64,000 bases of DNA from Candidatus Cetobacterium colombiensis (GCF_033962415.1 NZ_JAVIKH010000004.1:114163-178162), one strand, 5' to 3'; positions 1 to 8,769 are shown, numbered from the stretch's first letter. Notes: generated from the letters alone by a model not told the origin. Made by a program: numbers and translations.

Positions 1-987
1 GTAGATGTAGTAAAAAATTATGATATAGATGGAGTTCATATGGATGATTATTTTTATCCATATCCCGTTTTAGATAAGAATAAAAAAGTAGTATCTTTTC
101 CAGATGATAGAACATATAAGTTATATGGAAAAGGAATGAAAAGAGACGATTGGCGAAGAAAAAATACGGATATGTTTGTAGAAGAGTTGTCTAAAAAAAT
201 TAAAAAAGCAAAACCATATGTAAAGTTTGGAATAAGTCCATTTGGAGTGTGGAGAAATAATGATAAGGATATTACAGGGTCAGCAACAAGGGCTGGAGCT
301 GAAAATTATGATACTCTTTATGCAGATACACGAAATTGGATACAAAATAATTGGATAGATTATATTGTTCCACAAATATATTGGGATTTTAATTTAAAAG
401 TAGCTCAGTACGATATTTTAGTAAAATGGTGGATAGATGAAGTGAAAGACAGCAATGTTAATTTATATATAGGGCATGCAGCATATAAGATAAATACAAC
501 TAAAGCTTGGAAAAATGAAAATGAACTTATAAACCAAATTAATTATAATAGAAAATATAAGGATGTATCAGGAAGTGTATTTTTTGGATTTGATAAAATT
601 CAGAAAAATGCTTTAAATATAAAAGATAATTTGAAAAGTAAAGTTTATAAAGATCAAATTTTACCACCAACTACACCGTGGATAGACACAATCGCTCCAA
701 AGCCTATAAAAAATTTAAAAGCCAATAATACAAAAGAGGGGATTCTTTTAACATGGGATGATCCAACTAATAATTATGCTGATTATTATGTAATATATAG
801 AAGTGTGAATAAAGATTTTAGTGGAGTTTATTCAAAATATATTCTAACAACAGTAAAAAGAAAATATGGATTAAAGTATTTGGATAAAGATATTGAAAAA
901 GGAAAGACATATTATTATAAAGTTTCACCAGTAGATAAAGTTCATAATGAAGGTAAAATAAAGGAAAAAGTTATTTTAAAAAAATAA
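1..987 (+). CDS. GHL10/YngK-like family glycoside hydrolase, 5'-truncated by window edge
   Basis: The reading frame is open from base 1 (VDVVKNYDIDGVHMDDYFYP...), so the gene starts upstream of the window and the ATG at 40 is internal. The DGVHMDDYFYP stretch is the hallmark active-site strand of the GHL10 (former DUF187, YngK) TIM-barrel family; Asp residues there are expected to be catalytic or substrate-binding. Further barrel strands follow (KFGISPFGVWRN; DYIVPQIYWD; LYIGHAAYKI). The last ~100 residues look like a fibronectin type III module (ITWDDP-like GILLTWDDP, YYVIYRS, YYYKVSPVDKVHNEG). Members are usually exported and act on cell-wall or surface glycans; the substrate here is unknown. 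Family assignment is firm, function is inferred. Confidence 0.85.
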   Translation, partial: VDVVKNYDIDGVHMDDYFYPYPVLDKNKKVVSFPDDRTYKLYGKGMKRDDWRRKNTDMFVEELSKKIKKAKPYVKFGISPFGVWRNNDKDITGSATRAGAENYDTLYADTRNWIQNNWIDYIVPQIYWDFNLKVAQYDILVKWWIDEVKDSNVNLYIGHAAYKINTTKAWKNENELINQINYNRKYKDVSGSVFFGFDKIQKNALNIKDNLKSKVYKDQILPPTTPWIDTIAPKPIKNLKANNTKEGILLTWDDPTNNYADYYVIYRSVNKDFSGVYSKYILTTVKRKYGLKYLDKDIEKGKTYYYKVSPVDKVHNEGKIKEKVILKK

Positions 988-996
988 AAAACTTTG

Positions 997-1025
997 TTGA
1001 CAAAAACTATAAATTGTGGTACTAT
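997..1025 (+). promoter_or_regulatory. sigma-70 type promoter of tRNA operon
   Basis: TTGACA (997-1002), a 17-bp spacer, then TACTAT (1020-1025). The tRNA-Gly gene begins 15 bp downstream. The same hexamers and spacing drive the second tRNA operon on the other strand. Confidence 0.85.
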
Positions 1026-1040
1026 ATCTTTGTAAGTGAT

Positions 1041-1116
1041 GCGGGAGTAGCTCAGTTGGTAGAGCGTCAGCCTTCCAAGCTGAATGTCGCGAGTTCGACC
1101 CTCGTCTCCCGCTCCA
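1041..1116 (+). tRNA. tRNA-Gly (TCC)
   Basis: Complete cloverleaf with acceptor GCGGGAG/CTCCCGC, CCA encoded, and anticodon TCC at 1074-1076 in loop CTTCCAA. Identical in sequence to the reverse-strand copy at 39884-39959. Confidence 0.97.
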
Positions 1117-1125
1117 TACAAAGAT

Positions 1126-1201
1126 GCGTCATTAGCTCAGATGGTAGAGCACACGACTTTTAATCGTGTTGTCACTGGTTCGAGCCCAGTATGACGCACC
1201 A
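1126..1201 (+). tRNA. tRNA-Lys (TTT)
   Basis: Acceptor GCGTCAT/ATGACGC, anticodon loop CTTTTAA closed by CACGA/TCGTG, T-arm GGTTCGAGCC, CCA encoded. Second gene of the seven-tRNA operon. Confidence 0.97.
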
Positions 1202-1210
1202 TTTCTAACC

Positions 1211-1285
1211 GCCCCGTTCGTTCAGTGGTTAGGACAATAGATTTTCACTCTATAAACAGGGGTTCGATTCCCCTACGGGGTACCA
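1211..1285 (+). tRNA. tRNA-Glu (TTC)
   Basis: Acceptor GCCCCGT/ACGGGGT, anticodon stem ATAGA/TCTAT with loop TTTTCAC (anticodon TTC), CCA encoded. Identical to the reverse-strand copy at 39790-39864. Confidence 0.97.
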
Positions 1286-1288
1286 TTT

Positions 1289-1364
1289 GGAAGCATAGCT
1301 CAGTTGGGAGAGCACCTGCCTTACAAGCAGGGGGTCACTGGTTCAAGTCCAGTTGTTTCCACCA
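1289..1364 (+). tRNA. tRNA-Val (TAC)
   Basis: Acceptor GGAAGCA/TGTTTCC with one G-T pair, anticodon loop CTTACAA (TAC), CCA encoded. Only 3 bp separate it from tRNA-Glu, which supports co-transcription. Confidence 0.97.
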
Positions 1365-1369
1365 TTAAT

Positions 1370-1446
1370 GGGGGTGTAGCTCAGTTGGTTAGAGCGCATG
1401 CCTGTCACGCATGAGGTCGCGAGTTCGACCCTCGTCACTCCCGCCA
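1370..1446 (+). tRNA. tRNA-Asp (GTC)
   Basis: Acceptor GGGGGTG/CACTCCC, discriminator G, anticodon loop CTGTCAC (GTC) on stem CATGC/GCATG, CCA encoded. Confidence 0.97.
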
Positions 1447-1468
1447 TTAATTTTAAAAATGAATAGAT

Positions 1469-1544
<76 letters not shown>

Positions 1545-1547
1545 CTT

Positions 1548-1630
1548 GCGAGGGTGGCGGAATTGGCAGACGCACCAGACTTAGGATCTGGCGTTTCGAC
1601 GTGAGGGTTCAAGTCCCTCCTCTCGCACCA
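1548..1630 (+). tRNA. tRNA-Leu (TAG)
   Basis: Type II tRNA with a long variable arm. Acceptor GCGAGGG/CTCTCGC, anticodon loop CTTAGGA (TAG) on stem CCAGA/TCTGG, CCA encoded. Last gene of the operon. Confidence 0.96.
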
Positions 1631-1645
1631 TTTTTAGCTGATAAC

Positions 1646-1675
1646 AGTAGACTTCAATGAAGTCTACTTTTTTTA
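1646..1675 (+). terminator. intrinsic terminator of tRNA operon
   Basis: Inverted repeat AGTAGACTTC/GAAGTCTACT with a 3-nt loop, followed directly by a T run. It ends the seven-tRNA transcript. Confidence 0.9.
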
Positions 1676-1696
1676 TTTACCTGAAATGTTAATTGC

Positions 1697-1725
1697 TTGA
1701 AAACTATAGGTCTCTATGGTACAAT
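1697..1725 (+). promoter_or_regulatory. sigma-70 type promoter upstream of the membrane protein-maf-mreB run
   Basis: TTGAAA (1697-1702), a 17-bp spacer, TACAAT (1720-1725). It lies 33 bp before the next start codon and likely drives the following forward operon. Confidence 0.8.
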
Positions 1726-1757
1726 ATTATGAAAAAAGTTAAAAAAAAGGTGCTTAA

Positions 1758-2615
1758 ATGAAAAAAATAAAATGGATATTTAATATGAAAAATGTGTATA
1801 TGATTTCATTGATTTACTTTTTTTTAGGTTATTTTTATCCTAGTTTTTTTAAGATAAATAATATATATACCTACTTGAAAGAATACTTAGGAATTTATGA
1901 AAAATTGTTGTGGATATTTTTAGCAGGTTATGGATTTTCAATGTTTATGAAAAATCCTAATAAAAGAGTTGTTTTGAAAACAAGATTAATTTTTTTGATT
2001 ATTTTAGGAGTGGCAACGGGATATTTGTATTTGTTGAATAATCTAAAAGAATTAAATGAAGTATCAATGGAAAAAATTCAAGAGTTTGTTATTCAAGTGG
2101 GATTATTAAATATAAATTTAGGTTATATTGAACTATATACTTTTTTAAAAATTTTACCTAAAGTTAGAGTTGATATTTTTACAGGAGGACTAATTTTTTT
2201 AATTTTTATATCATTAGTTGTAATTTGTGGAAAAATGATTAGAAAATCTATTTTGTCGATTATTAATTTTTTTAGAAGAATTATTAATCATGTAAAAGAA
2301 CAACGTAGATTAAAGGCTGAAAAAATTAGAATGGAAAAGCAGGCTAAGCTAGAAAAAGATATTTATGATGAAATTTGTAATATTCAAAAAATATATCAAG
2401 AAAAAGATATTTTAGAAGAAGAAAAAGATTTAATTATAGAAACAACAACAAATGAAATCTTAGAAGATGAAATATTTGAGCCTTTATTAGAAGAAACTGA
2501 AGTTGAAGAGTTTGAAGAAAAGATTGAAGAAGAAATAGATAACTCAAATGAAATAAGTGATGAAAAAGCAGAAAGAAAAGAGGAAAGAAATGATATTAGC
2601 ATCCAAATCTCCTAG
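1758..2615 (+). CDS. unknown four-segment membrane protein with acidic coiled-coil tail
   Basis: 285 residues, not recognised as a named family. Hydrophobic segments lie at about residues 13-32, 49-66, 76-93 and 140-165; the fourth is followed by a basic cluster (KMIRKS...RRIINHVKEQRRLKAEK). The last ~100 residues are charged and helix-prone and become strongly Glu/Asp-rich. Four membrane passes followed by a charged linker resemble the N-terminal membrane part of FtsK, but there is no motor domain; this likeness is inference. It is first in a run with maf and mreB and overlaps maf by 26 bases, so a role near the septum or envelope is plausible but unproven. Confidence 0.7.
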   Translation: MKKIKWIFNMKNVYMISLIYFFLGYFYPSFFKINNIYTYLKEYLGIYEKLLWIFLAGYGFSMFMKNPNKRVVLKTRLIFLIILGVATGYLYLLNNLKELNEVSMEKIQEFVIQVGLLNINLGYIELYTFLKILPKVRVDIFTGGLIFLIFISLVVICGKMIRKSILSIINFFRRIINHVKEQRRLKAEKIRMEKQAKLEKDIYDEICNIQKIYQEKDILEEEKDLIIETTTNEILEDEIFEPLLEETEVEEFEEKIEEEIDNSNEISDEKAERKEERNDISIQIS

Positions 2616-3168
2616 AAGGAAAGAGATATTAGAACAATTAGGGTTTCAATTGAAAATTGAAAGTAAAGACATTGAAGAAATAAGTGAAAAAATTGGGATT
2701 ATAAATCAAATAAAAGATATTTCTTGTAAAAAAGTTTTAGCTGTTGCTGAAGATAATCAAGAAGACTATGTAGTAGGAGCAGATACATTAGTTGAAATAA
2801 ATGGAGTAGCTTTAGGTAAACCTAAAAATAAAGAAGATGCTAAAAGAATGTTGAAATTACTTTCTGGTAAATCACATAGAGTGATAACAGCTTATACATT
2901 AATAAATTTAAAAAAAAATATAAATATTACTAATTCTGTAGAGAGTATAGTTTACTTTAAAGATATAAGTGATGAAGAGATAGAATGGTATATAAATAGT
3001 GGAGAGCCGATGGATAAAGCAGGAGCTTATGGAATTCAAGGATTAGGAGCCATTTTTGTAGATAAGATAGATGGTGATTTCTTTTCAATTATGGGGTTTC
3101 CAATAAATCATTTTATAAAAACTTTAAATAATTTAGGATTAACAATAAAAAGTTTAGATAAAATATAA
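2590..3168 (+). CDS. maf: Maf family nucleoside triphosphate pyrophosphatase
   Basis: 192 residues from the ATG at 2590, preceded by an AGGAAAG ribosome site. An upstream in-frame ATG at 2557 would add 11 lysine/glutamate-rich residues and lies deep inside the previous gene. The start MILASKSPRRKEIL is the standard Maf N-terminus with the substrate-binding SxxR. GADTLVEINGVALGKPKN and KSHRVITAY (residues about 60-110) are further conserved Maf blocks, and DKAGAYGIQG is the late motif. Maf proteins hydrolyse noncanonical or pyrimidine nucleoside triphosphates to monophosphates and are often encoded beside mreB, as here. Length matches the family. Confidence 0.93.
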   Translation: MILASKSPRRKEILEQLGFQLKIESKDIEEISEKIGIINQIKDISCKKVLAVAEDNQEDYVVGADTLVEINGVALGKPKNKEDAKRMLKLLSGKSHRVITAYTLINLKKNINITNSVESIVYFKDISDEEIEWYINSGEPMDKAGAYGIQGLGAIFVDKIDGDFFSIMGFPINHFIKTLNNLGLTIKSLDKI

Positions 3169-3189
3169 ATCAATTTAAGGAGAGTTGTA

Positions 3190-4236
3190 ATGAAAAAAAT
3201 ATTTGGAAAAGTTTTGGGAATATTTTCAGATGATTTAGGAATAGATTTGGGAACTTCAAATACTTTAATCTGTGTAAAAAATAAAGGGATAATAATGAAT
3301 GCACCATCAGTTGTAGCTATAAATACTAAAACAAAAGAGATTTTTGAAGTTGGAGATAAAGCTAAGCAGATGATTGGAAGAACACCTCATACTGTTGAAG
3401 CTATAAGACCTTTAAAAAATGGAGTTATAGCAGATTATGAAATAACTGAAAAAATGTTAAGAGAGTTTTATAAAGTTGTAAATAGAGGTAAGAGTTTATC
3501 AAGTCCAAGGGTTATTATTTGTGTTCCTGCAGGGGTAACTCAAGTAGAAAAAAGAGCTGTTATGGATGTTACAAGAGAAGCTGGTGCAAGAGAAGCATAC
3601 CTAATAGAAGAGCCTATGGCAGCTGCAATTGGAATAGGATTAAATATATTTGAACCTGAAGGAAATATGGTTGTAGATATTGGTGGAGGAACTACTGAAA
3701 TTGGAGTTATTTCTTTAGCTGGAATAGTAAAAACATCTTCTTTAAAAATAGCAGGAGATAAATTTGATTCACTAATTATAGATTATATAAGACAAAAACA
3801 CAATCTATTTATAGGAGAAAAAACAGCAGAGGAAATAAAAATTGCAGTAGGTGCTGTAACTGATTTAGAAGAGGATATTTTTATTGAAATTAGCGGAAGA
3901 AATGCTTTAAGTGGATTGCCAAAAAATGTAAAAGTATATTCATCTGAAATAGCTGAAGCTTTAGAAGAGGCAATAGTACAAGTGATAGAAGAAATTAAAG
4001 GAATCTTAGAGAAGACTCCACCAGAGTTATCATCAGATATTAAAAGAAAAGGTATTTATTTAGCTGGTGGTGGAGCATTGTTAAGAGGAATTGATAAAAG
4101 AATATCAGAGAGTTTAAGTTTAGAAGTTACTGTAGCAGAGGATCCTTTAAACGCTGTTGTAAATGGTATTCAACAACTTTTAAAAGAGTTTGATAAATAT
4201 AAGAGAGTTTTAATTTCACCAGAAAGTGATTATTAA
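3190..4236 (+). CDS. mreB: rod shape-determining protein MreB
   Basis: 348 residues, full length, with an AAGGAGAG ribosome site 7 bp before ATG. It has the actin-fold phosphate loops GIDLGTSNT (about residue 17) and DIGGGTTEIGV (about 163) and the adenosine motif LAGGGALLRGI (about 294). MreB forms membrane-bound filaments that guide lateral wall synthesis. The usual partners mreC, mreD and rodA do not follow; instead an exported unknown protein comes next after only 10 bp, so the cluster is a shortened shape module (maf-mreB). Confidence 0.97.
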   Translation: MKKIFGKVLGIFSDDLGIDLGTSNTLICVKNKGIIMNAPSVVAINTKTKEIFEVGDKAKQMIGRTPHTVEAIRPLKNGVIADYEITEKMLREFYKVVNRGKSLSSPRVIICVPAGVTQVEKRAVMDVTREAGAREAYLIEEPMAAAIGIGLNIFEPEGNMVVDIGGGTTEIGVISLAGIVKTSSLKIAGDKFDSLIIDYIRQKHNLFIGEKTAEEIKIAVGAVTDLEEDIFIEISGRNALSGLPKNVKVYSSEIAEALEEAIVQVIEEIKGILEKTPPELSSDIKRKGIYLAGGGALLRGIDKRISESLSLEVTVAEDPLNAVVNGIQQLLKEFDKYKRVLISPESDY

Positions 4237-4246
4237 AAGAGGTTCT

Positions 4247-5755
4247 ATGAAAAAAATAGTGCTGTTGTTATTATTTTTATCTTCAATATTAAAGGCGGAC
4301 TATCTCATCACCAATGGTGAGATAGCTCTTTTTTATGATGGGAAAAATAATATTTTAAAAAATGTGAAAGATAGAGAGTTTAAAAAAGAAGTACTTTCAA
4401 ATTTTCAAATATTATTAATAAAAGATTATAAAATTTATAGAGCTAGGAATTATTACACTGAAGTAAAATATATAGATGGAAAAAATATATTTTATATGAA
4501 AAGTAATGTTAATGGGGATATTTTAGAAACATATATTATATTGTCTAATAATCAAAAAAATAATATGTACATCTATACAAATTTATCAAAATTAGGCTGG
4601 AAAAAACCATATAATTTAGTATATAAATTTTCTCCATTGGTATTAGAAGGTAATATTGAAAATAAAGAGAATTATTACAAATATGACATGTTGAATTTTT
4701 CAAAAGATAGCAACTCAGAAATTCTAGTAGGAACAGAAAATGATTTTGAGAATTTTAAAGTTAAATTTTTAGAAAATATTTTGACAAAGCAGCCAGATGA
4801 GAGAATTTATCTAGTAAAAAAAATAGATCAAAATAAAAAAGATGATTTTTTAGAAATATCTTTAAGCAAAGAAAAGCCTGAGTTTACAAATTTAACATTT
4901 GAAGACATAAAAAATAAAGAAATTGAGTTTTGGAAAAAGTTTGACAATAAATATTATTATTTAAGACAAAATATGATTAATCAAATCCGAAATTTTTATC
5001 TTATTTTTTCGAGTAAATATACTCAAAGTAGTTTAAAAGCGAACATGAGTAGAGTAAAGTATGCTGAACAATTGAAAGTAATGTATTTAAATGGTATATT
5101 AAATAAGAAAAGTTTAATTCCAGATTTTAAATTTGAAAGGAATGATGGAATTCAAAATATATATACATATTACTATTATATAAAGTTTTGTATTAATAAA
5201 AAAATTAATCCAAATAAAAATGAAAAAATTAAAAATAATGTGACAATAATTAGAAATAATATAGAAGAAGCATATAAAAGTATTCAAAATAAAGAAGGCG
5301 ATTGGTTACAAGATAGTTTGATATTTTATAATTTTTTATTAGAAATAGAAAAAATGAGCTTGTCAAAGGAACTATTTATTAATATAGAATCAATAAAAAA
5401 TGAAATTAAAAATAATGTTAAAAAAGAAATATTAGATAAGAATGAAAATCTAAAAAATTATGACAACATAGAATACTTACAAATTTTGACATTAAAGGAT
5501 AAAAGACAAAATTTAGAAAGACTGGTAAATCATTTAAATAACAGAATAGGTTTATTGCAGGAAAATGGAGAAATTAATAGAATAGCTAATTTAAAATTAG
5601 CACTATTACTATATGAAAATGGATATACTGTAGAAAGTGATAAAGTTTTTTATAATATAGATTATTTTATTAATTTCGAAGAAAATTATAATGAGTTAAA
5701 TATAGAAGAAATATATTTATATTTAATGAATATTCAATATAGGGGACTAATATGA
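4247..5755 (+). CDS. exported protein of unknown function
   Basis: 502 residues from ATG 4247, which sits behind an AAGAGG ribosome site; the ATG at 4226 lies inside mreB and is less likely. Residues 1-17 form a signal peptide (MKK, then LLLLFL, ending LKA) with predicted cleavage before DY. The first ~200 residues are beta-rich (LITNGEIALFYD; KNIFYMKSNVNGDILETYIIL), and the remainder is long helices. Beta sandwich followed by helical repeats recalls GH15-like glycosidases, but no catalytic motif could be identified, so this is only a suggestion. It overlaps scpB by 4 bases (ATGA). Confidence 0.6.
   Translation: MKKIVLLLLFLSSILKADYLITNGEIALFYDGKNNILKNVKDREFKKEVLSNFQILLIKDYKIYRARNYYTEVKYIDGKNIFYMKSNVNGDILETYIILSNNQKNNMYIYTNLSKLGWKKPYNLVYKFSPLVLEGNIENKENYYKYDMLNFSKDSNSEILVGTENDFENFKVKFLENILTKQPDERIYLVKKIDQNKKDDFLEISLSKEKPEFTNLTFEDIKNKEIEFWKKFDNKYYYLRQNMINQIRNFYLIFSSKYTQSSLKANMSRVKYAEQLKVMYLNGILNKKSLIPDFKFERNDGIQNIYTYYYYIKFCINKKINPNKNEKIKNNVTIIRNNIEEAYKSIQNKEGDWLQDSLIFYNFLLEIEKMSLSKELFINIESIKNEIKNNVKKEILDKNENLKNYDNIEYLQILTLKDKRQNLERLVNHLNNRIGLLQENGEINRIANLKLALLLYENGYTVESDKVFYNIDYFINFEENYNELNIEEIYLYLMNIQYRGLI
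4300..4333 (+). terminator. terminator-like hairpin inside coding sequence
   Basis: CTATCTCA (4300-4307) pairs with TGAGATAG (4318-4325), with an inner CC/GG, and is followed by CTC and seven T residues. It falls in codons just after the signal peptide of the exported protein gene. The shape fits an intrinsic terminator or pause signal, but the location inside an ORF means it may be chance. Confidence 0.4.
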
Positions 5756-6303
5756 TTGCTAATAATGAAATTGGAATAAAAGAACAAATGGAATCAATCC
5801 TTTTATTAGGTGGAGATGAAGTGAAAATAAGAGATTTGAGTAAATTTTTTTCAATATCAGTTGAAAAAGTTTTTCAGATATTAGAAGAATTAAAGTTAAA
5901 AAGATTTAATACAGGAATTAATATTGAAATAGATCAAGAAATAGTTTATTTAACTACAAATCCAAGATGTGGTGAAATAGTAAATATGTATTTTAAGCAA
6001 GATGTAAAACCTAAAAAATTATCTAATGCAGCATTAGAAACATTATCAATTATAGCATATCGTCAACCAATAACCAAAAGTGAGATAGAAGCTGTTAGAG
6101 GAGTTTCTATAGATAGAGTTGTTCAAACGTTAGAAGAAAGAAAATTTATATATGTATGTGGAAAAAAAGAAGCGATAGGAAAGCCTAATTTATATGCAAT
6201 TACAGATAAGTTTTTAGGATATTTAGGAATTTCATCAGTAGAAGAATTACCACAATATGAAAACATGAAGGAGAAATTAAATGGAACCAATGAGAATAAA
6301 TAA
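5752..6303 (+). CDS. scpB: segregation and condensation protein B
   Basis: 183 residues. Two winged-helix units are visible: residues about 10-75 (MESILLLGGDEVKIRDLSKFF) and 85-165 with the diagnostic LSNAALETLSIIAYRQPITKSEIEAVRGV block. ScpB bridges ScpA to the SMC ATPase heads in bacterial condensin. No scpA lies next to it, which is unusual because the two are commonly adjacent. The start overlaps the previous stop by 4 bases, indicating translational coupling. Confidence 0.93.
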   Translation: MIANNEIGIKEQMESILLLGGDEVKIRDLSKFFSISVEKVFQILEELKLKRFNTGINIEIDQEIVYLTTNPRCGEIVNMYFKQDVKPKKLSNAALETLSIIAYRQPITKSEIEAVRGVSIDRVVQTLEERKFIYVCGKKEAIGKPNLYAITDKFLGYLGISSVEELPQYENMKEKLNGTNENK

Positions 6304-6994
6304 GTATTTAGCGCAAAATGGTTATGCTTCAAGAAGAGAAATAGATAAACTTATTGAAAGTGGAGATATAAAAGTTAACGGAAAAGAGATTATGCAAGGT
6401 CAGAAAGTAACAGATAATGACAAAATCTTTATAAAAGGAAAATTATTCGAAAAACCTAAATCTGAAAATAAAGTTTATTTTTTATTGAATAAACCAAGAG
6501 GAGTTTTAAGTGCAGCAAAAGATGATAGGGGAAGAAAAACTGTTGTAGATTTAATAGATACAAATGAAAGATTATATCCTATTGGAAGATTAGACTCAGA
6601 AACGGAAGGTGCTATTATTTTAACAAATGATGGAGATGTTTTTAATAAAGTGATTCATCCAAAGGGAGAAGTATATAAAGAGTATTTTGCAATTTTAAAA
6701 GGAGAAATTAAAGATAAAGATCTTTCTAGAGTGGCAAAAGGAGTTATACTTGATGATGGACCTACATTACCGGCTAAGACTAAAATTTTAAAAAGAGCTC
6801 AAGGTAGAAGTGAAGTTATTATTTCTATAAGAGAAGGTAAAAATCGTCAAGTAAGAAGAATGTTTGATGCAGTAAAACATCCAGTTGTTTACTTAAGAAG
6901 AGAAGCAATAGGAAAAATAAATTTAGGAAAATTAGAGTTAGGACAATATAGAAAACTAACATCTCAAGAAATAAATTATTTAAAATCATTATAG
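6281..6994 (+). CDS. rluB: 23S rRNA pseudouridine synthase, RluB/RsuA family
   Basis: 237 residues. An S4 RNA-binding domain at residues 1-60 (RINKYLAQNGYASRREIDKLI, GDIKVNG) is followed by the synthase domain with the catalytic GRLDSETEGAIILTNDG, where Asp is the nucleophile, and the C-terminal EGKNRQVRRMFDAV motif. It isomerises a uridine in rRNA; by neighbourhood (scpB-rluB, as in Firmicutes) it is most likely RluB acting on 23S rRNA helix 89, but RsuA-type specificity cannot be excluded from sequence alone. The start at 6281 is chosen for the AAGGAG site upstream; it overlaps scpB by 23 bases. Confidence 0.88.
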   Translation: MEPMRINKYLAQNGYASRREIDKLIESGDIKVNGKEIMQGQKVTDNDKIFIKGKLFEKPKSENKVYFLLNKPRGVLSAAKDDRGRKTVVDLIDTNERLYPIGRLDSETEGAIILTNDGDVFNKVIHPKGEVYKEYFAILKGEIKDKDLSRVAKGVILDDGPTLPAKTKILKRAQGRSEVIISIREGKNRQVRRMFDAVKHPVVYLRREAIGKINLGKLELGQYRKLTSQEINYLKSL

Positions 6995-7012
6995 AATATA
7001 GGAGGAAAATAT

Positions 7013-7303
7013 ATGTCTTTAACAAAAGAAGAAGTTCTAAACGTAGCAAAATTAGCGAGATTAGAATTTGCTGAAGAGGAGATTGCAAGATTTCAGATGG
7101 ACCTAAATAATATCTTAGATTATATAGATGTTTTAGGAGAAATAAATACTGATGAAATAGAGCCGTTAGTACAAATTCATGAAACAGGAGATAAATTGAG
7201 AGAAGACGTAATAAGAGAGTCTTTAACAGTTGAAGAAGCTATGAAAAATGCACCTGCATCTGAAGATGGAGCACTAATAGTACCGAAAGTGGTTGGAGAA
7301 TAA
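7013..7303 (+). CDS. gatC: Asp/Glu-tRNA amidotransferase subunit C
   Basis: 96 residues, typical length. LTKEEVLNVAKLARLEFAEEEI, then DLNNILDYIDVLGEINTDEIEPLVQ, matches the GatC belt that wraps the GatA-GatB interface. First gene of gatC-gatA-gatB, with a strong GGAGGAAAA ribosome site. The complex converts misacylated Glu-tRNA(Gln) and/or Asp-tRNA(Asn) to the amide form using glutamine. Confidence 0.95.
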   Translation: MSLTKEEVLNVAKLARLEFAEEEIARFQMDLNNILDYIDVLGEINTDEIEPLVQIHETGDKLREDVIRESLTVEEAMKNAPASEDGALIVPKVVGE

Positions 7304-7323
7304 TTTAAGAGGAGGATTTTTCT

Positions 7324-8769
7324 GTGAAAAAAATATATGAATTGACAGCTTTTGAAATAAAAGAAAAAATATTAAATAGAGAATTGACATCTGAAGAGGT
7401 TGTTAAGGCTATTTTTGAAAGAATAGAGGAAACAGACGGTGAAATCGGAAGTTTCGTATCTTTAAGAAAAGAGAAAGCTTTAGAAGAAGCAAGAATAGTT
7501 GATGAAAAAATTAAAAATGGTGAAGCAGTTGGAGCTTTAGCCGGAGTTCCAGTATCAATAAAGGATAATATGGTCTCAATAGGAGAGCCATCTCAATCAG
7601 CGTCTAAGATATTAGAAGGTTACGAGGGAATTTATGATGCAACAGTTGTAAAAAAATTAAAAGATGCAGATGCTATAATAATAGGAAAAACTAATATGGA
7701 TGAATTTGCAATGGGTTCTACAACTACAACATCAGTATATGAGCAAACAACTAAAAATCCTTGGGATTTAGAAAGAGTTCCTGGAGGAAGTAGTGGAGGA
7801 GGAGCAACTTCAGTTGCAGCTAACCAATGTTTTATTTCTTTAGGATCTGATACTGGTGGAAGTATTAGACAACCAGCATCGTTTTGTGGTGTAGTTGGAT
7901 TAAAACCAACATATGGAAGAATTTCAAGATATGGATTAATGGCTTTTGGATCATCTTTAGACCAAATAGGACCATTTGGAAAAACTGTTAAGGACGTTGC
8001 ATTAAGTTTAAATGTTTTAGCAGGAACAGATGACTATGATTCAACAGTTGAAGATGTAGAGGTTCCAAATTATTTAGATTTTTTAACTGGAGATATAAAA
8101 GGAATGAAGATAGGAGTTCCGAAAGAATACTTTATAGAGGGACTGAATCCAGGAGTAAAGAAAGTTGTAGATGAAGCTTTAGAAACTTTTAAATCTTTAG
8201 GAGCAGAGATAATAGAAATTTCATTACCGCATACAAAATATGCAGCACCAACTTATTATGTATTAGCACCAGCAGAGGCAAGTTCAAACTTGGCTAGATT
8301 TGATGGAATCAGATATGGGCATAGAACTAAAAATGCAGCAAATATAGATGAGTTATATACAAAATCAAGAAGTGAAGGATTTGGAGACGAAGTAAAGAGA
8401 AGAATTATGATAGGAACTTATGTTCTAAGTGCAGGATTCTTTGACGCATATTTTAAGAAAGCTCAAAAAGTTAGAAGATTAATAAAAAATGACTTTGAAA
8501 AAGCTTTTGAAAAAGTAGACATTATATTCACTCCAGTAACACCAGGACCTGCTTTTAGATTAGATGCTAAAAAGACACCAGTAGAGTTATACTTAGAAGA
8601 TATCTTTACAATACCAGCAAACTTAGCAGGAATACCAGGAATTTCAATACCAGCTGGAATGACTGAAGGATTACCAGTTGGAATACAACTACTAGGAAAA
8701 GCATTTGGAGAAAAAGATATCTTAAAAGCAGGAGATGCTTTTGAAAAAGCGATAAAGGAGAGAGTGTAA
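7324..8769 (+). CDS. gatA: Asp/Glu-tRNA amidotransferase subunit A
   Basis: 481 residues starting at GTG 7324, 7 bp after GAGGAGG; no closer ATG fits. Amidase-signature protein with the Ser-cisSer-Lys triad in place: Lys in PVSIKDN (about residue 79), the cis-Ser in GSDTGGSIRQPA and the nucleophile in PGGSSGGGAT. It releases ammonia from glutamine, which tunnels to GatB. The gatA stop overlaps the gatB start by one base (TAATG), consistent with coupled synthesis. Confidence 0.97.
   Translation: MKKIYELTAFEIKEKILNRELTSEEVVKAIFERIEETDGEIGSFVSLRKEKALEEARIVDEKIKNGEAVGALAGVPVSIKDNMVSIGEPSQSASKILEGYEGIYDATVVKKLKDADAIIIGKTNMDEFAMGSTTTTSVYEQTTKNPWDLERVPGGSSGGGATSVAANQCFISLGSDTGGSIRQPASFCGVVGLKPTYGRISRYGLMAFGSSLDQIGPFGKTVKDVALSLNVLAGTDDYDSTVEDVEVPNYLDFLTGDIKGMKIGVPKEYFIEGLNPGVKKVVDEALETFKSLGAEIIEISLPHTKYAAPTYYVLAPAEASSNLARFDGIRYGHRTKNAANIDELYTKSRSEGFGDEVKRRIMIGTYVLSAGFFDAYFKKAQKVRRLIKNDFEKAFEKVDIIFTPVTPGPAFRLDAKKTPVELYLEDIFTIPANLAGIPGISIPAGMTEGLPVGIQLLGKAFGEKDILKAGDAFEKAIKERV

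Noticed and set aside
2396..2602. Reverse Ser-rich ORF opposite the acidic tail of the membrane protein
   Set aside because: It is the antisense of Glu/Ile-rich codons and has no ribosome site; low-complexity shadow.
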